Source of the DNA: Chaunax sp. Z400
Taxonomy: Eukaryota; Chordata; Actinopteri; Lophiiformes; Chaunacidae
Direction of reading: 5' to 3'
Assembly: GCA_037577475.1 (NCBI GenBank)
Contig: CM075184.1
Location: forward strand, 4,162,594 to 4,226,593
DNA: 64,000 bases
Shown: positions 37,185-48,636 of the stretch, piece after piece
Position numbering within the stretch: position 1 is the stretch's first letter
Layout of the letters: each line of letters starts with the position of its first letter
Made by a program: the position numbers and the translations under genes
The notes under the pieces: generated by a model
Seen by the model: only the letters and a program-made list of their open reading frames with translations
Told to the model about the DNA's origin: nothing
The model's database searches: none

Positions 37185-37380
37185 ACATACATTGTGAGGA
37201 CTCTCATTCTTTCTGGGGACAAAATGGGACATGTCCCTATAATGTATTTAGATGTTAGGGTGAAGACTTGAGTTAGGTTTAGGGTAGGTTTAGATTAGGT
37301 TAGGTTTTCAAATTACTGTAAGTCAAACTAAGCCCTGGAAACATGACTGTGTCCTGTATGTGTGTGTTGGTATTTAGACC
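37185..37380 (+). repeat. Fish interspersed repeat with TTAGGT-like tract
   Basis: Reads 'gtgaggactctcattctttc', then 'atgttagggtgaagacttgag' and repeated 'ttaggttt/gggtaggttt', then 'actgtgtcctgtatgtgtg'. This is the layout of a common fish repeat, not a telomere remnant. Confidence 0.55.
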
Positions 37381-38429
37381 AGCCAGTAGAGGGCGGTGAT
37401 CGATTCTCTGCATCACATAGAGCCCAGCTGTCATTAAACTCATATACATGTTGTTGTTGACACACAATATATCCAGTTATTATGTCTTTCTTAACACCTC
37501 TTTAAACCACGCATGAGAACCGTGTGTGTTATACTCACACATGAATTGGTCTGCTTTATGCACAAACCTCCTTAATCACTGTTTTTATTTACAAGGCCTT
37601 CATCGGCAGAATGCCCTCATATTTATCTTCTCCTTTAAACCTGAAATTTGAAAATCACAAGCTCTGTTCTCAGGACTTTTTATATTTTAATGTTCCCAAA
37701 GCCGGAACGGAACTTGCAAAGAAGGATTGTGGGATTTCTGCACCTACCTCTGCCTACCTGCTCTTAAACTTCAAAGTGGGGACCCTGAATGAGTCTATAT
37801 GGTGAAATCCATTCATTCCACGCTGTCAGTGTGTTCATGTTTTCTCATTGTTGTTTTTAATTTATGTGATTTTATGTGGAAACTTTGTATTGCTGTTCCT
37901 CTTGGCCAGGTTTGATTTATAGTTAAATGGTTGCCTGGTTAAATAAAGGCAAAAAAATAATAATTATTAAATCATGCATGAGGACCTATTTCTTATTTTT
38001 AGTGCCAGTCTGAAGGTTATGTGATCTCGTAAAAACAGAATCAAACCCCATTTCCAAGCAGCCTTTACTTTATCATGGCTTGACAACATGAATATGAGTC
38101 ACATTAATGACAGCAGAGATACACGGTTCATCTATCGCCAACAAAGATCGGCATTATCACAAAAAACAAACAAAAATAATGACATACTAGAGGAGGAAAT
38201 GAGATCATCATTATCATACAAATAGACAGCAAGCATGGTGATGGGAGGTGAATTGCATTTTCATTTTCAGAATGACCTGATGAGGAAACATCAAACATAA
38301 TAAAGTGGCCTTTAAAAAAAAATAACAGCACACAGAATCTTTGATATGTTTACAGAAATATAAAGCAGGTAACTGTCAGATATCATCCCTCCAAACCTGG
38401 AGGGCGACGATGACTGCATGTTTCTGGAT
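37381..38429. other. Intergenic and probable nr2e3 3' UTR
   Basis: No gene recognised. The part next to 38429 should be the nr2e3 3' UTR. Its polyadenylation site could not be fixed. Confidence 0.4.
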
Positions 38430-40167
38430 TTAGTTCTTGAACATGTCACACAGCAGCTTCTCCATGGGAGTGTTCCCGATCGTCCTGTGGAAAAACAGCA
38501 GCTCTATCCGCTCTGAATTCACAAAACGCAGAGAGGGAAGAAGAAGCAGCAGCTTTCCAAACCTGTGAACACACAGGAAGCAAAAATACAATCACCGTCT
38601 GCAGGGAAATAGTACAACATGTACAAACAAGGATGTGAAAACTCTGTCAATGCTGAAAATTGACTTGACCAATAGCTGTCAATGCATAGCTAATAATTGT
38701 TATCCAGGATGTGTGGCTATAAAAGGTGTTTATTATTATTATTTACTTGTTGTTTCTGTATTTTAACATGAACAAAACTCAAATTAAGAAAGGAACAAAC
38801 AGTGAAAGAAGAATTGACAAGTGGTTTTAAGTTTTAAGAGCTTAAATGAGCAGTTTGACTTTTTTTTTATTTCAGGCCTAGACAATTTTCTTATTAAAAT
38901 ATATATATATATTTCCAAGTGTAATTATTCTACTGCACTGGCAGGTAAATTCATTTGTGTCTAGTCTACATCTTATCAAGATTAGTTTAGATTTTTGCTG
39001 TACAGCAGAGTTTTAAAGGTTTTCCATACTTAAATTTTTTAAAAAGAATAAAGATACATCTCATGATTTTCTTTCTTTTCTTTCTTCATGGAGTTTGTCT
39101 TTATCATTTAGATCTTAAATAACAAAATGCATCATTTTTTGATAAATACTGACAGAAAATCAACAGGACCTTGTCTTTGTTTTGGGGGTCCGTTACATTT
39201 GACTTTACTGGGTGAAATGAGCTATTATGGCTACTGGTCTAAGACGGGACGTTACCTGGCTGGTTGACTGGGGTAATGTGAGCGGATGTGTTGTCCCAGC
39301 ATCACTTGGGACTGATCCTGCAGGTTCTCCACTTGTTCTGGATCTTTCAGTCCACGAGTCTCTGTGGAGGAGAGGATATGAGGATATGAGCTGGTGTCAA
39401 TCATCAGATAATTACACTCATTCATAAATGAATTATTTCAATCTGAAATGTTCTAAAAAGGAACTGATGAGAATAATGTGTCATTAATTGTGATTATTTT
39501 AAGCATGAAATAATATTCCCATTGTTAAACAAACCAAATGCAACAAATATGAACAAATTATAAAGCAAATTTAATAAATCTCATAATCTCTGGCATGAAA
39601 ATCTGTCAGAAAAGCCACATATTTTATTAAAATGAGGTCGCTTCAATAGTGTGATGCTATTTTTTTGTGTATTGTATTGTGTATTTTTTCATGAATGATT
39701 TTAAGAATTGGTCATTGTCATGTTATCTTTTGCTTTCCACTGCAAATATACAGTATATTAAGAATGTTTTAGGTCATGTTTAATTTATTTAAACTGTGTT
39801 TGTATGAGTTTATAGGTGACCTCACCTGGCTTGAAGAGCACGATGGCCTTGAGGCAGGCGAACTCCGTGGGATCAACGGCGAGGGCCTTGAAGCGGCTGA
39901 AGGCCTCCTGCAGGAGGCGCAGGTCCAAGCTGGTGTAACTGTTTTTTCCCTGCATGCCGGGGCAGAGGTCTGGTAGAGAGAGCAGCGGGCAGCTGTCCAG
40001 CGGCAGAGACCACTGGATGGCACAGAGCAGGAAGAGCTCGCTCCACGCCTCCTCCAGCAGGATCACCTGGTGGGACGTGAATGAGAGTCATAAGGTCAAC
40101 AAATGATAGAAATGTTTCAGGAGATGAGAAATGTAGATTTATTTCAGTCAAAGTAGATTTAAAGGGT

Positions 40168-40247
<80 letters not shown>

Positions 40248-43200
40248 TATATCCTTTTAATCAAAGGAAGCCATGATGAAAAATACTTTCAACTTAACTT
40301 TTTTCACAATAAAACTAAAAAGCAAACCTTGAAAACAAGAAAACAGACAAACAGACGAATGGCAATAATTTTACAAGATCAGATACAAATTATTTTGATC
40401 AGAATACTACAATTAAATGAAAAGCTGATGTAAACAATATTTTTTTAATATTAATTATGTCAGTATATATAATGTTAATATATAAATATGTTTTTAATTT
40501 CATAATGGAATGCCATAGATTTATAAGTGATTACTGCATTATTTTGAAACTTTAAACAAAAGTTAAAAAATCGACTTAAGCTTTTTTTTCAACTTCATCG
40601 AAATCTTAAATAAAATCTGAAAGTGAAAATGTAGGCTGCGCTCCAGTGTAGTAAATGGTAAAAAAAAAATAGTTCATACAGTAAATGTAAGCCTCACCTG
40701 GTCTCTGAAGGGCAGGTTGGAAAACACGGGCAGGTTCTTGGCCCACTTCACAGACATGAAGAGCAGCCTCGCAGAGGTCTCGTACACATTCTCAGAGTTG
40801 GACGGGTACAGAGCCATGTGGTACTCTGAGGACGCCCGCTCCGGCTCGTTGCTGGTCACATCGATGTTCTCATCCACTGAAACAGAAATGACGACGTTTA
40901 TTTTCTGCTACCAGCGTTACTGGTTACTGTCAAATCTGACTGTACAGCTCTTTGGTCATATAGTGTAGATAGTGTTGTCAATGTCATTAGCCCCGCAAGC
41001 TAACGATTATTAATGAATAACATAAGGCATAAATACAGCCTCAAGCTGACTCGTGACATGATGCTCATGAAGAACCTGAACTAGTTCATATGTGCCAGCT
41101 AACATTTTAACATTGCTATGCTATCGCTATTACCGGCTGGCTACATGCTGAATGTGACCTGACAAATAGAAAGGCTTCTAATGAAATGTCTTATTTTACC
41201 ACAGGTTTTAATTGATGTATTATTTCGTATTTTGGTTGTATTTACTGTGGTTTATTAAATGTGGAATTATTGATTGTTAGGTTGTGTATGAAATATCCCA
41301 AAACATTATCAATTAAATTTTGTTTTCAGGTCTGTGAGTTGTTCATATCATATTTTGTAATTTTCATTAATTTCTTAATAATAAATTAGGAGAAAAAAAG
41401 GACATTTAGTCAAATATTATTTTTTGCTATTTATAGTAAAATATTTAAATCTATATACAAGATACATATAAAAACCTCATGTATATTTGTATCTCAGATA
41501 CACTAACGACAATAAAATCTATTCTTAAACATGCAATAATTTGGTGATTATGAACCACATTTAGATCCACTTTTTAGTTTATCATCCTATGAATGCAACG
41601 TAAAAACGAAAAAGCTGTTTAAAAATTTCAAAATAGTTAAATTGAAGCAACCCTTAAATAGTCTAATCTCATCCGAGCAGCCTGAAAGCTTCCTCACCGT
41701 CCTCAGGCTCCAGTTTGGCACAGGTCTCGGCTGTCATGAGGCTGGCCATGAAGCGGTGGTTGTTCTGGGGACTGATGCAGCGCTGGGGGGCCACAGAGGA
41801 GGTGATGGACATGGAGGAGGTGATGTGGGGCCACGTGATGACAGAGCCGCTGGAGGAAGACGAGGAGGAGGAAGAAGAGGACAAGGAAGAGGAGGTGGGC
41901 TCTCGTGTGGTGGCCAGGTGCTCCTTGTCGTGGTCCACGTCGATGGAGTCCAGACGGACCTGAGCTGTGCTGCGTGGCTGCCGCTCGTTCTGCACCGCTG
42001 CAGTGAGGGAAAGAGTTTCATATTTGAATCTCTGACAGTGAAGCATCCACTGATTCCTTCATTTATTTATTAAATTATTGATTAATTAATTTATTTTCAC
42101 ACTCTTACCGTCCTTATTCATCCCCGCCTGCAGGCACTTCTTCAGCCGACAAGCCTGGCACTGGTTGCGATGAGCTTTGTCTACTGGACACATGCCTGTA
42201 CCGGCCTGGCACCTGTTAACCCACAGTCAACACTTTAAAGGGAGAGTCCGCTCAAACAGGAATATTGTGTTTAATATCGTATAACAATAATAATAATAAT
42301 ATACAATTTTACTATTATTCATAAAACCATGACCAAATACAAAATGTTCCACATGGCTGTGAGAACATTTTGGATGTCATCTTTAGACTGAATTTGCCTT
42401 CATTTCCCATGATGCACTTCCTATACAGACTTGCGTGAATGGATGAGGAAAGCTTTCTCTTGCCTGTAAATGAGCCTCCTCCTCACGCTGCGTTTGAAGA
42501 AGCCGCTGCAGCCGTTGCAGGCGTAGATGCCATAGTGTTTCCCGCTGCTGGTGTCTCCACACACCTTGCAGACCAGAGACGGGCTCAGAGCTTTGCCCAG
42601 GGCCGGACTCTTGGCTGGGAGTCAAACATACAGGGCAGAGCAGTTAGTGCCATTCATGCAGCCTGGTATTGTTTCACACGTGTGCCTGCCATCTGTAGCT
42701 CAACAGTCTGATGACACACATGAGTCAATATTGCAGCAGCCTTTTGGGTCTGAAAATCTCATTTAGTGGCTGATTATGAAGTTAAACAATAAATGGCTGG
42801 AGGCAGATTAACAACTAACACAAATGATGCAGGAATGCTGATATTAATCCAAATAAACCCATTAATTCTATGTAACTTCAGACAACATCGCTTACAGCTG
42901 CATAATAAATAATTACTTTGACCTTTGCATTGCAGAAATGCACCTGTGACAGTTTGGAGCGATCAACTCTTCAGTCGTATTTTAGAGAAATATGTGCATA
43001 TTCAAGATCTTATAGTTTTACTTCATGTTTTAGTGATTTAGTGATTTGAACAGTTGAAGGCACAAAACTGTTCAAACCTGAGAATCTCAAACAGAAAACC
43101 CTTTAAAATAATTTAAAAGTCAGACGATACATTTCATAAACCACCATATTGATGCTTGCATCTTAAAGGCATCGTGTGCTCCTCCTGCTCCTGGAGAAAC

Positions 43201-43300
43201 TCTTACCTCCTCTGCTGTCGTCTGTCCCGCCGCACCCAGACAACTCACTGGGAGAAGAGGAGGACATCATGGGGATCTTCGACAAGTGATCCTCCATCAT
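38430..43300 (-). CDS. nr2e3: Nr2e3, photoreceptor-specific nuclear receptor
   Basis: Nuclear transcription factor that promotes rod genes and represses cone genes (known role). Coding exons: 43207-43300, 42464-42614, 42109-42212, 41698-41997, 40698-40876, 39826-40066, 39256-39361, 38430-38562. They sum to 1308 nt (435 aa plus TAA), slightly longer than usual mammalian forms. The DNA-binding domain starts at C47. The first zinc site is C47/C50/C64/C67 with P-box 'CNGCSG'. The second is C83/C90/C100/C103 with the family's six-residue gap. The hinge (117-200) holds an 11-Ser run (156-166). The ligand-binding domain runs from about 217 to 435 and ends in the AF-2 helix 'PMEKLLCDMF'. Intron 2 starts with GC instead of GT; all others are GT-AG. 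ATG is doubled (43300 and 43297), and either could start. CRX/OTX-type control is plausible from a TAATCC upstream. Confidence 0.97.
40168..40252. repeat. (AT)n microsatellite in nr2e3 intron 5
   Basis: About 85 bp of nearly pure AT with two 'atac' interruptions, close to the 3' splice site of exon 6. Confidence 0.96.
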
Positions 43301-44654
43301 TTTTATCTTTTATACAATCTCTTGTAGTGATAATGAAGAAAGATGAGACACTTTGTTTCACACTGTTCAAAATAATAAAATGTCCAGGATCAAAAAGTTT
43401 CAGCTCTTCTTTGGAGTGAGGGACAGAGAGCTGTGAGGCCTCTGGTGGTCCCAGATGGGAGGCGGGAGCCTCTACTGTGATGCAGCCTCTGGTGTGGAGA
43501 TGCAGATGGGTTGGGGTCCTGCCATCAGCTGGAGCTCACGCTTGTTGCACTTCAACAGGTTGCGCGTCCTCCCTCTGGCCGTCAGGGTCCGTCAGTGTCT
43601 GTGGGTGCTCCTCGGTGGCAGCTCCTCAAAAGGGAGGCCGGGGGGGTGGAGGGGGAGGATTAGCCCCACGCGCTGTGTAAGCACCATGCCTATTTGTCAT
43701 CCTCTTAATCTTTACTGTTCATCTACTGGATCAATCAGTCACATTGCCAGAACATTGGTGCTGCTCAGACTCCTCATCGAGTCAGAAACAGGAGAAAAAC
43801 GAGGAGAACAGCAGGAGTGAAACTCTCCAGGAGAAGAGTTGTAACTTTAGACCAGTTACCTCCCAGCTCCGTCTTCCAGCCTCTCCTCTGTCATCCATCA
43901 GTCAGCACTCCTCTTCGGTATCTGCATTTAAAGGGATGATTACATGAGCTGCACATTATTATATTTACCAGCCTCTTCAATTTGTATTTCCTCTCCTTTT
44001 TTCACCTCCAAATTGCAGCTCCATTTCCCCTGCTGTATATTTGATCTGTGTGATTGCCTCCCTTCATAATGACATCCAGTGTTTGCTGAGGAGCTGCCTA
44101 TTAACTCCCACTTACTCTTTTTTTTTTGGAAAAACTAGAGATCATCCGCTTCCCTCTGGCTGACATGAGAAAAAGGTCACAGAGGGAATAATGGAGTTTT
44201 GAATATCTGATGTGTTCATTTTGTTCATTCATGAGTCTCACATTCATTATTAAGAAGCCAGAATCATCATACAGTACATGTGGCATTTACATAGGCAGCA
44301 GCCCTTCAAAGAACCAGAGCACAAAACCCAACAGGAGGATATAAAACATGCAGCCTTGTCATCATATTTAAATTAAAATGACTTGTTGCTTCCAGAAATG
44401 TCAGATAATTTGGGACAGAATTAAAAGGCATCATACATAATTGCTGTGATTAAAACAAGAACAGCCTAAAAACAAAGATAAGAATACAGATCCACGTCAG
44501 GATTGTGAAAATTAAAGGGAAGAAATTTGAGCATCCTGTAAAAGCAGGTGTCAAACCAGCTTCTGTTGTTAATGACAGTATGATCCTCCTCTGATGGTCC
44601 AACTGGGTTTACATGGACACTTTTCTTCTTTTTGACTGAACGTTTCATCTCAAA
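43301..44654 (-). other. nr2e3 upstream region
   Basis: No coding sequence recognised. It is GC-richer near 43,440-43,680, with a G/C-rich tract. It probably carries the nr2e3 5' UTR and promoter. A TATAAAAG on the minus strand lies only a few bases before the ATG and is too close to serve that start. Confidence 0.4.
43657..43662 (-). promoter_or_regulatory. CRX/OTX-type site candidate
   Basis: TAATCC on the nr2e3 strand, about 360 bp before the start codon. CRX-type factors bind this core and drive photoreceptor genes. A single 6-bp match is weak evidence. Confidence 0.25.
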
Positions 44655-46674
44655 TGTTTACATGAGTTGTGATCTAATAAGATCTGGTGTTTACATTAGT
44701 TGTGATCTAATACGATCTGGGGTTTACATGAGTTGTGATCTAATATGATCTGGTGTTTACGTGAGTTGTGATCTAATAGGATCTGATGTTTACATGAGTT
44801 GTGATCTAATAGGATCTGATGTTTACATGAGTTGTGATCTAATATGATCTGGTGTTTACATGAGTTGTGATCTAATATGATCTGGTGTTTACATGAGTTG
44901 TGATCTAATACGATCTGGGGTTTACATGAGTTGTGATCTAATATGATCTGGTGTTTACGTGAGTTGTGATCTAATATGATCTGGTGTTTACATGAGTTGT
45001 GATCTAATACGATCTGGTGTTTACGTGAGTTGTGATCTAATATGATCTGGTGTTTACGTGAGTTGTGATCTAATATGATCTGGGGTTTACATGAGTTGTG
45101 ATCTAATATGATCTGGTGTTTACATGAGTTGTGATCTAATAGCATCTGGTGTTTACATGAGTTGTGATCTAATAGGATCTGATGTTTACATGAGTTGTGA
45201 TCTAATATGATCTGGTGTTTACGTGAGTTGTGATCTAATAGGATCTGATGTTTACATGAGTTGTGATCTAATATGATCTGGTGTTTACGTGAGTTGTGAT
45301 CTAATATGATCTGGTGTTTACATGAGTTGTGATCTAATATGATCTGGTGTTTACATGAGTTGTGATCTAATAGGATCTGGTGTTTACATGAGTTGTGATC
45401 TAATATGATCTGGTGTTTACATGAGTTGTGATCTAATAGGATCTGGTGTTTACATGAGTTGTGATCTAATAGGATCTGGTGTTTACATGAGTTGTGATCT
45501 AATATGATCTGGTGTTTACGTGAGTTGTGATCTAATATGATCTGGTGTTTACTTGAGTTGTGATCTAATATGATCTGGTGTTTACATGAGTTGTGATCTA
45601 ATATGATCTGGTGTTTACGTGAGTTGTGATCTAATATGATCTGGTGTTTACGTGAGTTGTGATCTAATATGATCTGGTGTTTACATGAGTTGTGATCTAA
45701 TAGGATCTGGTGTTTACATGAGTTGTGATCTAATATGATCTGGTGTTTACATGAGTTGTGATCTAATATGATCTGGTGTTTACGTGAGTTGTGATCTAAT
45801 ATGATCTGGTGTTTACATGAGTTGTGATCTAATACGATCCGGTGTTTACATGAGTTGTGATCTAATATGATCTGGTGTTTACGTGAGTTGTGATCTAATA
45901 CGATCTGGGGTTTACATGAGTTGTGATCTAATATGATCTGGGGTTTACATGAGTTGTGATCTAATACGATCTGGGGTTTACATGAGTTGTGATCTAATAT
46001 GATCTGGGGTTTACATGAGTTGTGATCTAATATGATCTGGTGTTTACATGAGTTGTGATCTAATATGATCTGGGGTTTACATGAGTTGTGATCTAATACG
46101 ATCTGGGGTTTACATGAGTTGTGATCTAATATGATCTGGTGTTTACATGAGTTGTGATCTAATATGATCTGGGGTTTACATGAGTTGTGATCTAATACGA
46201 TCTGGGGTTTACATGAGTTGTGATCTAATATGATCTGGTGTTTACGTGAGTTGTGATCTAATATGATCTGGTGTTTACGTGAGTTGTGATCTAATATGAT
46301 CTGGTGTTTACGTGAGTTGTGATCTAATACGATCTGGGGTTTACATGAGTTGTGATCTAATATGATCTGGTGTTTACATGAGTTGTGATCTAATAGCATC
46401 TGGTGTTTGCATGAGTTGTGATCTAATAGCATCTGGTGTTTGCATGAGTTGTGATCTAATAGGATCCGGTGTTTACATGAGTTGTGATCTAATAGCATCT
46501 GCTGTTTACGTGAGTTGTGATCTAATATGATCTGGTGTTTACATGAGTTGTGATCTAATATGATCTGGTGTTTACATAGTTGTGATCTAATATGATCTGG
46601 TGTTTACATGAGTTGTGATCTAATATGATCTGGTGTTTACATAGTTGTGATCTAATATGATCTGGTGTTTACAT
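44655..46674. repeat. 33-bp minisatellite, about 61 units
   Basis: The tandem unit reads 'gatctggtgtttacatgag' followed by 'ttgtgatctaatat'. It shows point variants at a few positions (ggtg/gggg/gatg; acat/acgt; atat/atag/atac). Because 33 is a multiple of three, one minus-strand frame is open for 600 codons as an 11-residue repeat. This is an artefact of the period, not a gene. Two units near the end lack 2 bp ('acatagttg'), which breaks that frame. Most units hold TGTTTAC, a forkhead-type core. Confidence 0.97.
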
Positions 46675-46904
46675 GCTCCACCGCCTTTAATCGAACAGCC
46701 ATTGTCACGTGTGCAGAAGTGATAGAAATGACATACATTTTGTGCGTTTCACCATTAGATGGATGTGGATCATGTGATCGGTGCAATTTTTGCTGTTATT
46801 GTGATGCTTTTAATAAAGCTGCAGCATGATAATAACACAGATAGAACTCTTCCAGTAACTACCCCTCAAATTTCATTCAGTGGGTGGTGGTTGACAGGTA
46901 ACTC

Positions 46905-47021
46905 CCCCCCTGAGTTACCCATCTCTCGTTGTCTCCTCCCCCCTGAGTTACCCATCTCTCGTTGTCTCCTCCCCCCTGAGTTACCCGTCTCTCCTTGTCT
47001 CCTCCCCCCCTGAGTTACCCG
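46905..47021. repeat. Short 33/34-bp tandem repeat, four copies
   Basis: 'ccccctgagttaccc' recurs at 33, 33 and 34 bp steps, with 'atctctcgttgtctcct' between. The sequence is unrelated to the larger 33-bp array just before it. Confidence 0.95.
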
Positions 47022-47134
47022 TTTAGTTTTTTGAACATGCATGTATTTTTAATTTTCTTCTATTAAATATTCTGCACTGAACTCTCTGCCTCTCTGTGTT
47101 GTCTCCATTTGGGTCCTTTTTTGAACTGTAACAT

Positions 47135-47460
47135 AACAAATTCAGTCATTTTCTGCAAAGTCCTGTGACGAATCTTAGTCTATAAAACATTTCTGGAACT
47201 TCACAGTTAAACAGCGTTCTCCTAACAACTGGAGTAGATCCCAATTGGGTGTGCGCTAATGCTATTAGCTACAGGGTAGATTTCATCGTAAATAACGTCT
47301 TTTCCAATCAATTTGGGACCTTGGGATCACTGGAGACCTGGATTACACTGTAGGAGTTTTTATGGTGGTTTCTTTACTTTTTAAAACAAGTCCCCATCTT
47401 CTTTAGTTCTTTAGGAGAATGCTGCAACAATTAAATGTTTTGTGGACTACAAAACTTCAG
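47135..47460. repeat. Family B copies in inverted (head-to-head) arrangement
   Basis: Positions 47135-47243 are a plus-strand fragment ('ttctggaacttcacagttaa', 'gcgttctcctaacaactgg'). Positions 47244-47460 are a longer minus-strand copy whose reverse complement reads 'cagcattctcctaaagaac', 'gatggggacttgtttta' and 'gtgtaatccaggtctccag'. Their shared segments could pair as a hairpin. Confidence 0.65.
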
Positions 47461-47513
47461 CCATCTTTAAATTGGCCTGTGGGCGAGAAGATCCTGACTG
47501 AATGTTTGTGGGT

Positions 47514-47745
47514 GAACAGTGGTAGAGCTGTTGTCCACCTATCAGAAGGTCGGTGGTTCGATGTCCAGCCCCTGCAGTGTTTGTGTGAATGGTTACTGCT
47601 CCTAATGAGCAGGTGGAGCCTTGCATGGTATGAATGCCACCACTGTATGAATGTTGGTGTGAATGGGTGAATTCTGGCTTGTATTGTAAAGCTTTGAGTG
47701 GTCAGTCAGACTAGAAAGGTTCTATATAAGTACAGTCCATTTACC
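47514..47745 (+). repeat. tRNA-derived SINE
   Basis: Pol III A box TGGTAGAGCTG (47520-47530) fits the consensus, and the B box GGTTCGATGTC (47555-47565) has one mismatch. The downstream body has 'gtgaatggttactgctcc', 'gagccttgcatgg' and 'gtgtgaatgggtgaattctgg', ending 'tctatataagtacagtcca'. This is the classic layout of an abundant fish SINE. Confidence 0.8.
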
Positions 47746-48636
47746 ACAACTGTTCCTTTAAGGAATTTGCTAATTTAATAGTATGATGAAAGGTTTACAT
47801 TTGACACTTTAAAAGCAAATTTAAAGAGCATTTAATCAATCAGAATCACATAATCTATAACACATAAAAGATAATCAAAATTAGATATCAGTAAATTTCA
47901 TTACTATGTTTTTTGTGGAAATTTGAACCCATGACCTTAAATCTTGACTATAAGCAACATATCAACTAAAATAATTTGCTGTATTTTCCATATCCATAAA
48001 ACATGACTTATGCAGCTTTAATTGAAAGCGGTGATTGGTATAGGTTGAACATCTTGTTATTATATATTAATTACAGCTGTCTTCCATGCGGCTAAACTCT
48101 AAAGCAGAAAACTTGCTTAGAAAGCTAAATTAATGTCCATGTCAGCGAGTTCCAGCTCCACAATAAGAAGGCCGACCACAATGTGGAAAACAAAGTGGAG
48201 ACGAGTTAAGTAGATTAGAGTTTGACCACATTTTGTCTGCCTGGGCACCAGAAGACACGGGGCGGGGGGAGACAAACACAATTAGCTCAAAAGATTAAAA
48301 GAGCAGTGAAGACACCTCCTTGTGGGCATCTTGAGCCATATGGTGGCTACTCTCTTCACCCTTGGCCATCACACTGTTGACCTTTGAGAGGTTTACCAGT
48401 TAATTAGTGTTCTGAGATCAGTGTCTGCAGCCTTTCTGCATGGATTCACCCAATGACTCCCTCATTACTGATGTGGATACGGAGTGAATTATGTGTCTAA
48501 AAAGGGGCAGGAAACATGTTTCATCCACTTGATTTTAACTGTGCACAAACAAGCACTTTATGTTACCTTAAGGTGGAAAGTTTGCATGTCAGAGGGGAGG
48601 TGGACTAAAGGCTGAAACTTTGACATCATTACCTCA
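47746..48636. other. Intergenic, no gene seen
   Basis: The first part is AT-rich. Positions 48120-48500 are more complex and non-repetitive and could be conserved non-coding DNA. No coding evidence. Confidence 0.35.

Noticed and set aside
37255..37320. TTAGGT-rich tract as interstitial telomere
   Set aside because: Units are degenerate and lie within a known style of fish interspersed repeat.
43307..43314. TATAAAAG upstream of nr2e3 as its TATA box
   Set aside because: It lies only 7-14 bp before the first ATG, too close to give a leader for that start.
44696..46498. 600-codon minus-strand open frame as a repeat protein gene
   Set aside because: It is entirely the 33-bp minisatellite. Its start is an arbitrary ATG-type codon within a unit, and no splice sites, signal peptide or flanking gene structure exist.
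44655..46674. CRISPR-like regular repeat array
   Set aside because: Units are contiguous without unique spacers, and the genome is a vertebrate.
47520..47565. A and B boxes as a functional tRNA gene
   Set aside because: They belong to a SINE head; the following body and tail are SINE-like and no acceptor stem pairs.
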